From the NCBI GenBank assembly GCA_030841035.1, contig JAVEDI010000033.1, positions 1 to 64,000 of the forward strand: a stretch of DNA of 64,000 nucleotides. The letters are read 5' to 3'. Below, piece by piece: positions 18,482 to 27,395 of the stretch (positions within the stretch are counted from its first letter, which is position 1; each line of letters opens with the position of its first letter). The notes beneath the pieces were generated by a model. The model was not told where the DNA came from and searched no databases. It saw only the letters and a program-made list of their open reading frames with translations. Position numbers and translations under genes: made by a program. Origin of the DNA: Actinomycetota bacterium. Its GTDB lineage: Bacteria; Actinomycetota; Actinomycetes; JACCUZ01.

Positions 18482-20809
18482 ATGAGCGTACGGGGCGACC
18501 GGGATCACCGGACGGAACATATATCGGACCCTTCCGTCGCGCAGCGCCGCTTCCAGGCGCTGCTCCAGCACGGCTCGGATCTGTCCCTCATCTGTGATCG
18601 GGATCTGGTCATTCGCTTCGCTGGTCCGTCTCTCGCGCAGATGTTCGGCTACCAGGAGGACGAGGTCCTCGGCGTCGCCGGCCTGAGCTTCGTGCACCCG
18701 GACGACGTCGACACGTTCGTCGCGGGCTGGCAGGAGTCCCTCACCGCTCCGGGACGCCACGTGCGGGTGGAGATCCGCGTGCGCCATCGCGACGGTTCCT
18801 GGCGATGGGTGGAAGAGCGGATCACCAACCTGCTCGACGATCCGGACGTCGGCGGCGTCGTTCTCAACGTGCGCGATGTCACGGAGCGTCGGCGAGTGAC
18901 CGAGGCCCTCGCGCAGAGTGAGCAGTGGCACCGTTCCATCCTGGAGGCAGCCCAGGAGGGCATCTGGGTGGTCGACCCCGCGGGGGAAACCCTGTTCGCC
19001 AACCAGCGGATGGCCGAGCTGCTGAAGACGACGCACGCGCAGCTCAGGGCGGGCAATGTGTGGATGTTCAACGACCGGGAGGGGTCCGACATCGTCCGGG
19101 CCCAGATGAACGTGCGCGCGGCCGGTGTGCGGGAGCAGTACGAGATCCCTGTGGTGCGGGGCGACGGTGAGCGACGGTGGCTGCGAATCGCCGGGTCACC
19201 GCTCCATGACGCTGAGGGCCGGCACGTCGCCAATATCGGGATGTGCGTCGACGTCACCGAACGCAAGCAGATGGAACAGGAGCTCGAACGGCTCGCTCTG
19301 TACGACTCGCTGACCGGCCTGCCCAACCGCGCGCTCAAACGCGACCGGATGCAGCAGTTCACCGACGAGCACGAGCGCAACGGGTCGGAGTTCGCGCTGC
19401 TGTTCTGCGACCTCGACCGCTTCAAGATGGTCAACGAGGCATACGGGCACAGGCTCGGGGATCAAGTGTTGATCGCGGTGGCGCAGCGGCTGGAGGAGAC
19501 GGCCCGTGAACATGACACGGTGACGCGGTTCGGCGGCGACGCCTTCATCATCCTGTGTGCAGGGGCCGACTCCTATGTCGGGAGCCGGGTCGCAGAGGAG
19601 CTTCGCAGGGCCATCGAGCTACCCTTCGACATCGCAGGGCAGCAGGTCTACGTGACCATGAGCGTCGGGGTGGCCTCGACCGCCGAAGTGACGCCCGACG
19701 ACCTTCAGCAAGCGGCCGAGATCGCCCTCTACAAGGCGAAGGAGAGTGGCCGCTCACAGGTACTGGTCCACGATGTCGCCACGGCCGCCTCCGGTGCCGA
19801 CCGGCTCCAGCTGGTAACGGAGTTGCGACACGCGTTGGACCGCGGTCAGCTCGAGGTGAGGTACCAGCCGATCGTCCGCCTCGGCGGCGGCAGCCCCGCC
19901 GGTGTCGAGGCGCTGTTGCGCTGGACGCACCCGCAGAAAGGAGCGATCTCCCCGAGCGTCTTCATCCCGCTGGCGGAGAAGAACGGATTGATGCCCCGCC
20001 TGGGTGCCTGGAGCCTGCAGCGCGCCTGCCGGGATGCCGCCGCCGGCGTGCTCAAGGGAGGCGAGGACTGGTATGTGTCGGTGAACCTGTCCGCTACACA
20101 GCTGACGGACCCGGCCGTGGTCGACGTCGTGCGCACGACGTTGCGCGCGACCGGCCTGCCGGCCAGGCGCCTGATGCTCGAGGTCACCGAGACCGCGGTG
20201 CTGGACAACACGGCGCACGCGCTCTCGTCGCTGCACGAGATGAAGGCCCTCGGCGTCCGTGTCGCGCTGGACGACTTCGGGACCGGGTACTCGTCCCTGA
20301 CGTACCTGCGGGAGTTTCCCGTCGACATGATCAAGATCGACCGGTCGTTCGTGGCCGGCCTGGGCACCGACGAGGACGACTCCGCGATCGTGGCAAGTCT
20401 TGTCAGCCTGGCCGCCGCGATCGGGGTGCAGGCCGTCGCCGAAGGCGTCGAGACAGCCACCCAGGAGCAGCTGCTCCGCAGTCTCGGCTGCCCGCTGGGG
20501 CAGGGTTACCTCTGGAGCACGGCAGCGCCGGTGGGTGAGATCGCCGCCGTACTCACCCGGCTGGCGCACGGCCAGGGGCAGGCGCGTCCCGGGCGCGCGC
20601 GGAAACCGTCCGGAGCCCGACCTGTGGCGGAGCCCGACGAGGCGACCGTGGCCCGGATCGTGGCCCTGCACCGGTCCGGCGCCTCGCTCAACACCATCGC
20701 GGCCGTTCTCAACGCCGACGACGTCGCCTCGCCGCGGGGCACCCGATGGCACCGCAACGCCATCGCGCGCATAGTCGCGCGCCGGCAGTTCCCGGACTTG
20801 CGCATCTGA
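18482..20809 (+). CDS. PAS-PAS-GGDEF-EAL cyclic-di-GMP protein with C-terminal HTH
   Basis: About 775 aa, no membrane segment. Two PAS domains (~residues 20-140 and 148-262, each ending in VTER) precede a GGDEF domain. Its signature is GGDAF, with Ala354 replacing the metal-binding Glu, so cyclase activity is doubtful. The RxxD inhibitory site (REHD) five residues upstream is kept. The EAL domain looks complete: Glu476 in EALLRW, Asp597/598 in DDFGTGYSSL, IKIDRSF and AEGVET, so phosphodiesterase activity is likely. After a Pro/Arg linker, residues ~720-775 form a helix-turn-helix-like module (HRSGASLNTIAAVLNADDV; RGTRWHRNAIARIVA) resembling the recombinase-associated domain. ATG 18482 is preceded by a weak GAGG; upstream GTG starts are possible. 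Confidence 0.88.
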   Translation: MSVRGDRDHRTEHISDPSVAQRRFQALLQHGSDLSLICDRDLVIRFAGPSLAQMFGYQEDEVLGVAGLSFVHPDDVDTFVAGWQESLTAPGRHVRVEIRVRHRDGSWRWVEERITNLLDDPDVGGVVLNVRDVTERRRVTEALAQSEQWHRSILEAAQEGIWVVDPAGETLFANQRMAELLKTTHAQLRAGNVWMFNDREGSDIVRAQMNVRAAGVREQYEIPVVRGDGERRWLRIAGSPLHDAEGRHVANIGMCVDVTERKQMEQELERLALYDSLTGLPNRALKRDRMQQFTDEHERNGSEFALLFCDLDRFKMVNEAYGHRLGDQVLIAVAQRLEETAREHDTVTRFGGDAFIILCAGADSYVGSRVAEELRRAIELPFDIAGQQVYVTMSVGVASTAEVTPDDLQQAAEIALYKAKESGRSQVLVHDVATAASGADRLQLVTELRHALDRGQLEVRYQPIVRLGGGSPAGVEALLRWTHPQKGAISPSVFIPLAEKNGLMPRLGAWSLQRACRDAAAGVLKGGEDWYVSVNLSATQLTDPAVVDVVRTTLRATGLPARRLMLEVTETAVLDNTAHALSSLHEMKALGVRVALDDFGTGYSSLTYLREFPVDMIKIDRSFVAGLGTDEDDSAIVASLVSLAAAIGVQAVAEGVETATQEQLLRSLGCPLGQGYLWSTAAPVGEIAAVLTRLAHGQGQARPGRARKPSGARPVAEPDEATVARIVALHRSGASLNTIAAVLNADDVASPRGTRWHRNAIARIVARRQFPDLRI

Positions 20810-20816
20810 GGGCCGA

Positions 20817-20834
20817 GACGCCGGGCCCGGCGTC
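20817..20834. terminator. 18 bp perfect GC palindrome between convergent genes
   Basis: GACGCCGGG followed by its exact complement CCCGGCGTC lies 8 bp after the stop of the GGDEF-EAL gene and 21 bp before the end of the oppositely transcribed hydrolase. A bidirectional hairpin terminator without a U-tract, common in GC-rich actinobacteria, is the simplest explanation. Confidence 0.55.
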
Positions 20835-20854
20835 GTACGCCGCAGCCATGGCGG

Positions 20855-21814
20855 CTAGGTCTGCTGCCGCGTGTCCGCGCCTGTTGTCACTGCTGGCGTC
20901 GACGGGGCCAAGTGCGCCACGAACCACTCGCCAGCCTGGTCCGCGGCCACGGCAAGCTTGGCGCGGTCGCTGTAGAGCGTCATGTGCGTGGTGTGCGGCA
21001 GCACGTGCAGCCGCTTCTTCGCGGTGGGAAGCGCGTTGTACGCGCCGATCTCGAGATCCCACAGGGTGAGGTCGTCACCCTCGGCGACGATCATCAGCAC
21101 CGGTGTGTCGTAGACGCGCCGAGCGAACGGGACGATGTCGTAGTTCAGCAGTAGATCCACCGACTGGACCGTGCTGCTGTTCTCGTACAGGGGCGCGTCC
21201 GTCTCCTTCAGCGCGCGGAACGTGTGGAAGGTCTCAGGGAACGGCCACGTGGACAGGTCCCGGGCTGGCTCGGCGGTCGCGTGAGGGATGTGCAGCCGCG
21301 CCGCTGGGTCGTGGTACCGGGCGGCCCGGTCCTCCAGCACCCGCGACCACAGCGCTCGGTAGCCCATCGTTCCGTGGACCCGTCTCATGTTCTCGTATCC
21401 GTCGACGACCGGGATCTGGCTCACGATGGCCCGCACACGTGGGTCGATCGCGGCGAGCACCACGACGTGGCCCCCGGAGTAGGAGATGCCCCAGGCGCCG
21501 AGGCGAGACGCGTCGACGTCCTCCCGCGTCTCCACGTAGGACAGCGCGCACTGGTAGTCGGTGATCTGCATCCACGGGTCGAGGTGCTGGCGCGGCTCAC
21601 CGTCCGAGACACCGAGGTTGCGGTAGTCGAACACCAGCGCTGCGATCCCCCGCCTCGCGAACTCCTCGGCATAGTGCGGCATGACCAGCTCACGCACATA
21701 GCACCAGCCGCCGGCCAGTACGACCGTCGGATGTGGTCCGGGACCGTCGGGAGCGTAGAACCAGCCACGCACTGTCGTGCCGTCACTGTCGAACTGGACG
21801 TCCTCGCGAGTCAT
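20855..21814 (-). CDS. Alpha/beta hydrolase (dienelactone hydrolase/S15-like)
   Basis: 319 aa. The fold is evident from the oxyanion region VVLAGGWCYVRE, the nucleophile elbow GISYSGGHV (Ser in GxSxGG), a later Asp in VAEGDDLTLWD and the His in HTTHMTLYSD. No signal peptide, so cytoplasmic. The family includes esterases, C-C hydrolases and peptidase S15-like enzymes; the substrate is unknown. It is the last gene of the long minus-strand catabolic array, 9 bp after the aldehyde dehydrogenase, with GAGAGG before the ATG. Confidence 0.82.
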   Translation of the reverse strand: MTREDVQFDSDGTTVRGWFYAPDGPGPHPTVVLAGGWCYVRELVMPHYAEEFARRGIAALVFDYRNLGVSDGEPRQHLDPWMQITDYQCALSYVETREDVDASRLGAWGISYSGGHVVVLAAIDPRVRAIVSQIPVVDGYENMRRVHGTMGYRALWSRVLEDRAARYHDPAARLHIPHATAEPARDLSTWPFPETFHTFRALKETDAPLYENSSTVQSVDLLLNYDIVPFARRVYDTPVLMIVAEGDDLTLWDLEIGAYNALPTAKKRLHVLPHTTHMTLYSDRAKLAVAADQAGEWFVAHLAPSTPAVTTGADTRQQT

Positions 21815-21823
21815 CGATGCCTC

Positions 21824-23293
21824 TCAACGCGGTTTGATGCCGACGTAGCGGGTCTCCAGGTACTCCTCGATGCCTTCGGTCCCGCCCTCCCGACCGAAGC
21901 CGGAGTGCTTGACACCGCCGAATGGCGCCGCCGGGTTGGACACCACTCCCTGGTTGATGCCGACCATGCCCGTGTCCAGACGTTCGGCGAGCTCGAGCGC
22001 GGTCGAGAGGCTCTCGGTGAAGGCGTAGGCCACCAGTCCGTATTCGGTGTCGTTGGCCTTGCGCACAGCCTCGTCGAGCGTGCCGAACGTCGTGATCGGT
22101 GCGACGGGGCCGAAGATCTCCTCCGACAGCAGTGCCGCCTCCTCCGGTACGTCGGCCAGGACCGTCGGCGCGTAGAACCAGCCACGACTGCCGACCGCGC
22201 CGGCGCCGGTCAGCACCCGGGCGCCGCCGTCGACAGCACCTTGCACGAGCTCGGCGACCTTGTCTCTCGAGCTCTCGTCGACGAGCGGACCGACCTGCAC
22301 TCCCTCCTCGGTGCCACGGCCCACCCGCAGCCCGGCCATCCGCGACGCCAGTCCGCGGGAGAACTCCCCCGCGACGCTTTCGTGCACGAGGAACCGGTTC
22401 GCTGCCGTGCAGGCTTCGCCCATGTTGCGCATCTTCGCCAGCACCGCACCGTCGACGGCTACGTCGACATCAGCGTCGGCCATCACGAGGAAGGGTGCGT
22501 TGCCGCCCAGCTCCATCGAGACGCGCAGGAGCTGCTCGGCGGACTGCTCCACGAGTTTCTTGCCCACGGCTGTCGAGCCCGTGAAGGTCAGCTTGCGCAG
22601 GCGCGGGTCACGGATCAGCGGCTCCATGACGCTTCCGCTGCTGCTGGTGGTGACCACGCTGAGGACCCCGTCCGGGAGCCCCGCCTCCTGCAGGATCGCC
22701 GCGAGCGCGTACATCGACAGCGGGGTCTGTGCCGCAGGCTTGACCACCATGGTGCAACCGGCCGCGACGGCTGGGCCGATCTTGCGGGTGCCCATCGCCA
22801 GCGGGAAGTTCCACGGCGTGATCATCAGCGTCGGGCCGACCGGTCGCTTCATCGTCATCAGCCGCGTAGCCCCGTCCGGCGACGTCGACCACCGGCCGGC
22901 GATACGGACGGCCTCCTCGCTGAACCAGCGGAAGAACTCAGCAGCGTAGGCGACCTCACCGCGTGACTCGGCCAGCGGCTTGCCCATCTCCAAGGTCATC
23001 AGCAGGGCCAGGTCCTCGGCGCGCGCCGTCATGAGCTCGAAGGCACGACGCAGGACCTCTGCGCGGGTGCGAGGTGCGGTCGCGGCCCAGGCCTCCTGTG
23101 TGGACACGGCCATGCCCAGCGCATCCATGACGTCCTCGCGCGACGCGTCAGCCACCTCCGCCAAGGGTTCGCCGGTGGACGGGTCGTCCACGACGAGCAC
23201 CGCTCCCCCGCTCGCCGGCTGCGTCGTGCCACCGAGCCACAGGCCCGTGGGTACCTCGTCGACCACCGCGCGCTCGCGGGCACTGGACGACAT
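21824..23293 (-). CDS. NAD(P)-dependent aldehyde dehydrogenase (succinate-semialdehyde type)
   Basis: About 489 aa. Complete ALDH: MITPWNFPLAMGTRKIGPA, nucleotide-binding FTGSTAVGKKL, catalytic Glu in MELGGNAP and catalytic Cys in GEACTAANR, then EIFGPVAP. The pattern is closest to succinate-semialdehyde dehydrogenases, but the substrate is likely whatever semialdehyde or aldehyde this pathway makes. ATG 23293 follows the stop of the TIM-barrel gene by one base and has no clear ribosome site, so translation is coupled. The open frame extends upstream to 23371 only inside that gene. Confidence 0.9.
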   Translation of the reverse strand: MSSSARERAVVDEVPTGLWLGGTTQPASGGAVLVVDDPSTGEPLAEVADASREDVMDALGMAVSTQEAWAATAPRTRAEVLRRAFELMTARAEDLALLMTLEMGKPLAESRGEVAYAAEFFRWFSEEAVRIAGRWSTSPDGATRLMTMKRPVGPTLMITPWNFPLAMGTRKIGPAVAAGCTMVVKPAAQTPLSMYALAAILQEAGLPDGVLSVVTTSSSGSVMEPLIRDPRLRKLTFTGSTAVGKKLVEQSAEQLLRVSMELGGNAPFLVMADADVDVAVDGAVLAKMRNMGEACTAANRFLVHESVAGEFSRGLASRMAGLRVGRGTEEGVQVGPLVDESSRDKVAELVQGAVDGGARVLTGAGAVGSRGWFYAPTVLADVPEEAALLSEEIFGPVAPITTFGTLDEAVRKANDTEYGLVAYAFTESLSTALELAERLDTGMVGINQGVVSNPAAPFGGVKHSGFGREGGTEGIEEYLETRYVGIKPR

Positions 23294-23294
23294 G

Positions 23295-24512
23295 TCAGAC
23301 CGGCAATGCGGGTGCGAGCAACGCGTGGCGGAGCCACTCCAGCTCCCGCGACACGTAGTCGGTGATGTCACCGGTCTTCAGATGAGCAGGCAGGACGTCC
23401 CAGGTGTAGGTCTCGATCTCCACGTGGTCCGAGAGCGGCGTCTCGGCGTGGACCCGCAGCGCCACCTCGATCCCGGAGCGCGTGGTGCGGAACTCGCCGA
23501 GATCGTCGAGGAACACCGGAAGGTGGAAGTGCGTCCGCCACTCGCGCTGGCCGGACGAGTCCGTGCGCCAGGCCGCGATCGCATCGGAGAGGTTGAGGTG
23601 ACGGGTCAGGACGCCGTCGCGCAGCTCGGTGGTCTGGCTCAGATAGATCGTGTCGGTGAACGACTCCAGTGCCGCCACCGCCTCCGGCGTGACCTCCGGG
23701 ACCCACAGCGCGGCCGCCGCCTGAAGCTTGAAGATGGGGATCCCCGCTGCGTAGAACAGGCGCAGCGAGGCACCGATGTCCTCGAACGCCACGGACTGGT
23801 GGCAGATGTCGAACACCACGCCGAGGTGACGGCGCACGAGACCCGCGACCTCGCTCGCCGGCAACCCCGCCAGCCGGGCCAGCCGGGCGGTGCCGGTCGT
23901 CGAGTAGACGTGGTCCTGGAAGTACCGCACCGTCTCCTCGGTCGTCTCGAGGAAGCAGAAGGGCTCCGGCTCGAGCGCCAGCTTCACGCGACGGCCGGTG
24001 CGGCGCTCGAGCTCGATGAGATGAGCCACGACACGCAACAGGTTCTCGGTGAGCCCCTCGACATACTCGGAGGAGGTGACGTTGGGCCGGAACGCCAGCG
24101 GTGCCGTCTGGATCGACGGGTCCACCGAGTCGGGAGTGATCTCGGCGAGGATGTCGGCGACCTGGCAGGTGTAGGCAACCCTGTCCTCGGTCGCCCAGTC
24201 GGGCTCGTAGACCGACTCCATCACCACGCGCCCCTTGAAGGGGCCGTAGGGGAACGCGTTGACCGTGTAGACGTACATGTCGTGCTCGTCGAGCCATGCC
24301 TTCAGCCGCTTGCGCTCCAAGGGGTCGGTCGTCAGCGTCGCGGCCGATGCGGCGGAGATGCGCAACGACAGACCGTAGGGGTCGTCGGGCGACACACGCG
24401 CCTTCACCGCCGGGGCGTAGGTCTCGAGGCTCTCCCGCATCTCCGCCCAGGTGTCACCCGGGTGCACGAGCGTGGAGTAGGCGAGGTGGCCGAGACGGTC
24501 TCCGAGAAACAC
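23295..24512 (-). CDS. EboE-like sugar phosphate isomerase/epimerase-fold protein
   Basis: About 405 aa with a xylose-isomerase-like TIM-barrel pattern. Recognisable blocks are LAYSTLVHPGDTWAEM, YVYTVNAFPYGPFKGR, LALEPEPFCFLETTEETV, HLGVVFDICHQSVAFEDI and VEIETYTWDVLP. These match EboE-type proteins of the bacterial ebo metabolite-transport clusters. Glu, His and Asp residues in EPEP, DICHQ and HFHLP are candidate metal ligands. The other ebo genes are absent, so here it probably acts as an isomerase, epimerase or hydrolase on the pathway intermediate. GTG 24512 with AGGAGA upstream was chosen over an ATG at 24557. Confidence 0.75.
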   Translation of the reverse strand: MFLGDRLGHLAYSTLVHPGDTWAEMRESLETYAPAVKARVSPDDPYGLSLRISAASAATLTTDPLERKRLKAWLDEHDMYVYTVNAFPYGPFKGRVVMESVYEPDWATEDRVAYTCQVADILAEITPDSVDPSIQTAPLAFRPNVTSSEYVEGLTENLLRVVAHLIELERRTGRRVKLALEPEPFCFLETTEETVRYFQDHVYSTTGTARLARLAGLPASEVAGLVRRHLGVVFDICHQSVAFEDIGASLRLFYAAGIPIFKLQAAAALWVPEVTPEAVAALESFTDTIYLSQTTELRDGVLTRHLNLSDAIAAWRTDSSGQREWRTHFHLPVFLDDLGEFRTTRSGIEVALRVHAETPLSDHVEIETYTWDVLPAHLKTGDITDYVSRELEWLRHALLAPALPV

Positions 24513-24568
24513 GGGCTCTCCTGGTTGCTGGCGGCGGTGTGGCTGCGGGCGGTGCAAGCGGGCTGCGG

Positions 24569-25369
24569 TCAGGCGCGGTCGCCGTGCGAGCGACCGGCCT
24601 CGAGCCGGTCCTTCACGGACTTCAGGAAACGGCCGGACTCGGCGGCATCGGCCAGCTGCGGGTCACGGGCGAGCACGAGGTAGGCCATCGAGCGGATGGC
24701 GACAACGCGTTCGCCGTCGGGTCGGCGGACCACCACCGGACGCTCGACCACCGAGCCCAGCCCGAGGGCTGCCGCCTGTCCCGGCGCGAGGGGCGGGGTG
24801 TCCCACAGTGCGCCGTGGCTCCCCGCGTCGGCCAGCGTGAACGTGCCGCCCGGGAGGTCGTCGGTCCTCGACGAGCCGGTGTGAGCGCGGTCGACGAGCT
24901 CCGCCAGGCGGCGGGCCAGCCCCTGCAGGTTCAGGTCACCGGCGTCGGGCACGACGGACACCACCGTGCCCCGCCCGGAGTCGACGGCCAGGCCGAGATG
25001 GACGGTGGCGTCGGTAGAGCCGTCGGTGCCGACCGGCGTGTTCAGTCGCGGGTGCTGCCTCAGCGCCTCGACGGTCGCCTTGGCGACGTACGCCGCCAGC
25101 GGCAGATCACCCTGGTCGTGGCCGACGATCGCCGAGACGTCGACCTCCACGACGCTGGTCAGCGCGGCGGTCGCCGGCTGCGCGGTGCCGGAGCCCGTGG
25201 GCAGCGCGCTCGCGTCGTCGGCGGCGACCTTCGCCCGGCGTACGTCGGCGGTGGTGACCCGCCCGCCCGGTCCGGTGCCGTCGACGGAGGACAGGCCGAC
25301 GCCCACCTCGGCCGCCAGACGGCGTACGCGCGGTGAATGCCGGTGCCGCGCCGCGGTGACCACGCTCAC
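24569..25369 (-). CDS. Degenerate E2-like protein: PSBD plus inactive acyltransferase domain
   Basis: 266 aa against 400-450 for a normal dihydrolipoamide acyltransferase. Residues ~11-45 are a good peripheral subunit-binding domain (SPRVRRLAAEVGVGLSSVDG then PGGRVTTADVRRA). Residues ~75-260 align with the E2 catalytic domain (LPLAAYVAKATVEALRQHP, LGLAVDSGRGTVVSVVPDA, GGTFTLADAGSHG). There is no lipoyl domain. The catalytic motif DHRxxDG reads DPQLADA: His is Pro and Gly is Ala. It is therefore unlikely to be an acyltransferase and may act as an E1-binding scaffold or regulator. GTG 25369 overlaps the E1 beta stop by 4 bp. Confidence 0.85.
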   Translation of the reverse strand: MSVVTAARHRHSPRVRRLAAEVGVGLSSVDGTGPGGRVTTADVRRAKVAADDASALPTGSGTAQPATAALTSVVEVDVSAIVGHDQGDLPLAAYVAKATVEALRQHPRLNTPVGTDGSTDATVHLGLAVDSGRGTVVSVVPDAGDLNLQGLARRLAELVDRAHTGSSRTDDLPGGTFTLADAGSHGALWDTPPLAPGQAAALGLGSVVERPVVVRRPDGERVVAIRSMAYLVLARDPQLADAAESGRFLKSVKDRLEAGRSHGDRA

Positions 25370-26343
25370 GACTGCAGGGCCTTCTCCACGGTGGTGGCGA
25401 CGCTGTCCGCAGACGGCATCACGAGGTCCTCCAGCGAGTCGGCCGACGGGAGCGGGATGTGCGGCGTGGTGATGCGCTGGATCGGGCCGTCGAGGTCCCA
25501 GAAGCCCTCCTCGGCGGCGATCGATGCGATCTCCGCACCCCAGCCGAGCAGCCGAGGGTTCTCCTCCACCGTGAAGAGCCGCCCGGTGCGCGAGAGCGAG
25601 CTCAGGATGGTGGCCGTGTCCAGCGGCACCAGAGACCGCACGTCGATGACCTCGGCGCTGATGCCCCGACCGGCCAGCTGGTCCGCGGCTGCAAGGGCCC
25701 GTGGCACCATCATGCCGAGCGCGAGGATCGTGGCGTCCGTTCCGGGGCGACGGATCTTCGCCGTTCCCAGCGAGTCGACGATGTCGCCGTCGGGCACCTC
25801 GCCTTTCGAGGAGTACAAGCCCTTGTGCTCGAAGAACATGACGGGGTCGTCGCTGCGTACTGCGGCAGCCATCAGGCCCACGACGTCCTCTGGCGTGGAG
25901 GGCGTGACGACCTTGAGGCCGGGCACCGCCATGGCCCAGTTCTCGATCGACTGGGAGTGCTGTGCGCCGAACCGGAGGCCGCCGCCGTTCCCGGTCTTGA
26001 TGACGAGCGGCAGGACCACCTGGCCGTCCGTCATGTAGCGCGTCTTGGCGATCTCGTTGACGACGATGTCCCAGCAGACGGCGAAGAAGTCGGAGAACAT
26101 GATCTCCGCCACCGGCCGCAGTCCCGTCATGGCGGCACCCATTGCCGCGCCCAGGATCGCCTGCTCCGAGATGGGGGTGTCGATCACGCGTTTCGGGCCG
26201 AACTCGGCCAGCAGCCCGACCGTCGTCTTGAAGACGCCCCCGGCGCCGGCGACGTCCTCGCCGATCAGCACGACGCGCTCGTCACGGCGCATCTCCTGCG
26301 CGATGCCTCGCGCGACGGCGTCGCGGTAGGTCAGTTGCGCCAT
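25366..26343 (-). CDS. 2-oxoacid/acetoin dehydrogenase E1 component, beta subunit
   Basis: 325 aa transketolase-like beta subunit. Conserved blocks are LTYRDAVARGIAQEMRRDE, VLIGEDVAGAGGVFK, DTPISEQAILGAAMGAAMTG and the C-terminal transketolase domain LALGMMVPRALAAAD. With E1 alpha it forms the thiamine-diphosphate enzyme that cleaves a 2-oxoacid or, in the AcoAB subgroup, acetoin-like hydroxyketones. The butanediol-type dehydrogenases in the cluster favour the acetoin-like option, but this is inference. ATG 26343 lies inside the end of E1 alpha (13 bp overlap). Confidence 0.92.
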   Translation of the reverse strand: MAQLTYRDAVARGIAQEMRRDERVVLIGEDVAGAGGVFKTTVGLLAEFGPKRVIDTPISEQAILGAAMGAAMTGLRPVAEIMFSDFFAVCWDIVVNEIAKTRYMTDGQVVLPLVIKTGNGGGLRFGAQHSQSIENWAMAVPGLKVVTPSTPEDVVGLMAAAVRSDDPVMFFEHKGLYSSKGEVPDGDIVDSLGTAKIRRPGTDATILALGMMVPRALAAADQLAGRGISAEVIDVRSLVPLDTATILSSLSRTGRLFTVEENPRLLGWGAEIASIAAEEGFWDLDGPIQRITTPHIPLPSADSLEDLVMPSADSVATTVEKALQS

Positions 26344-27395
26344 GACGAACCTCCATCTGCCCAGACGTCGGTGAAGGCGCTCTCCGGTGACGGGAGGTCC
26401 CCGGCGATGGCCTCCTCGGTCGCGAGGTCCACCGCGCCGGCGACCTCCTTGTCGATCAGGTCGAGCTCGGCCTCCTCGACGCCGAGGCGGACGAGTCGCG
26501 CGCGGTAGAGCGGGATCGGGTCGTAGGCCTTCCATGCCGCGACCTCGTGTTCCGGGCGGTACTTGCCCGGGTCGGCCCGTGAGTGACCACCGTGGCGGTA
26601 GGTCAGGGCCTCGACCAGCGACGGGCCCTCGCCGGCGCGGGCGCGCTCGATGGCGGCCGAGGCAGCGAGGTACACCGCGTCGGCGTCGTTGCCGTCGATC
26701 ACCTGTGAACCCAGGCCGTACGCCGACGCGCGGTCCGCGGCGGGATGCTGCACGGCTGTGATGTCGGCGATCGCGGTGTACTCCATGTAGAGGTTGTTCT
26801 CGCAGACGAAGACCACCGGCAGCCGGTAGACCGCCGCGTAGTTGAGCGCTTCGTGGAAGGCGCCGATGTTGGTCGTGCCGTCGCCGAAGAAGCAGACGGC
26901 GACCTGACCCGTGCCGCGGTACTGCGCCGACCAGGCGGCGCCGTTCGCGATGGTCAGGTGTGCACCGATGATCGCGTAGGAGCCCATCATGCCGTGCTCG
27001 ACGCTGGTGAGGTGCATGGAGCCGCCCTTGCCGCTCATCAGGCCGTTGGACCGGCCGAGCAGCTCGGCCATCACCGGCGTCATGGGCACCCCGCGGGCCA
27101 GGGTGTGGGCGTGCCCGCGGTACGTCGCGAACGTGTAGTCGTCGGAGCGCATCGCTGCGCCGAACCCGGCCGCGATCGCCTCCATGCCCAGCGACAGGTG
27201 GCTGGTGCCCTTCACGAGCTGACGCATGAACAGGTCGTAGGCCCGCGACTCGAACTGCCGCATCTCCTGCAGCTTGCGATAGATGCCCGTGCGGACCGCC
27301 AGGTCGATGTCCGCACCGTCGTGCGTGGCGTGGTTCTGTGGCGGCAGCACCGCACCGTGCTCGCCGTACTCGTGATCGGAGAGCGGGAGCTTCAT
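26331..27395 (-). CDS. 2-oxoacid/acetoin dehydrogenase E1 component, alpha subunit
   Basis: 354 aa. The thiamine-diphosphate motif GDGTTNIGAFHEALNYAA ending in a later NN (CENNLYME) is complete. Other blocks are GTSHLSLGMEAIAAGFG, YRGHAHTLARGVP and LTYRHGGHSRADPG, the last being the phosphorylation-loop region. The first step of the complex, decarboxylation or C-C cleavage, happens here. ATG 27395 overlaps the M24 gene stop as ATGA. No lipoyl-bearing E2 or E3 is encoded next to it, unlike most E1 operons. Confidence 0.92.
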   Translation of the reverse strand: MKLPLSDHEYGEHGAVLPPQNHATHDGADIDLAVRTGIYRKLQEMRQFESRAYDLFMRQLVKGTSHLSLGMEAIAAGFGAAMRSDDYTFATYRGHAHTLARGVPMTPVMAELLGRSNGLMSGKGGSMHLTSVEHGMMGSYAIIGAHLTIANGAAWSAQYRGTGQVAVCFFGDGTTNIGAFHEALNYAAVYRLPVVFVCENNLYMEYTAIADITAVQHPAADRASAYGLGSQVIDGNDADAVYLAASAAIERARAGEGPSLVEALTYRHGGHSRADPGKYRPEHEVAAWKAYDPIPLYRARLVRLGVEEAELDLIDKEVAGAVDLATEEAIAGDLPSPESAFTDVWADGGSSWRN

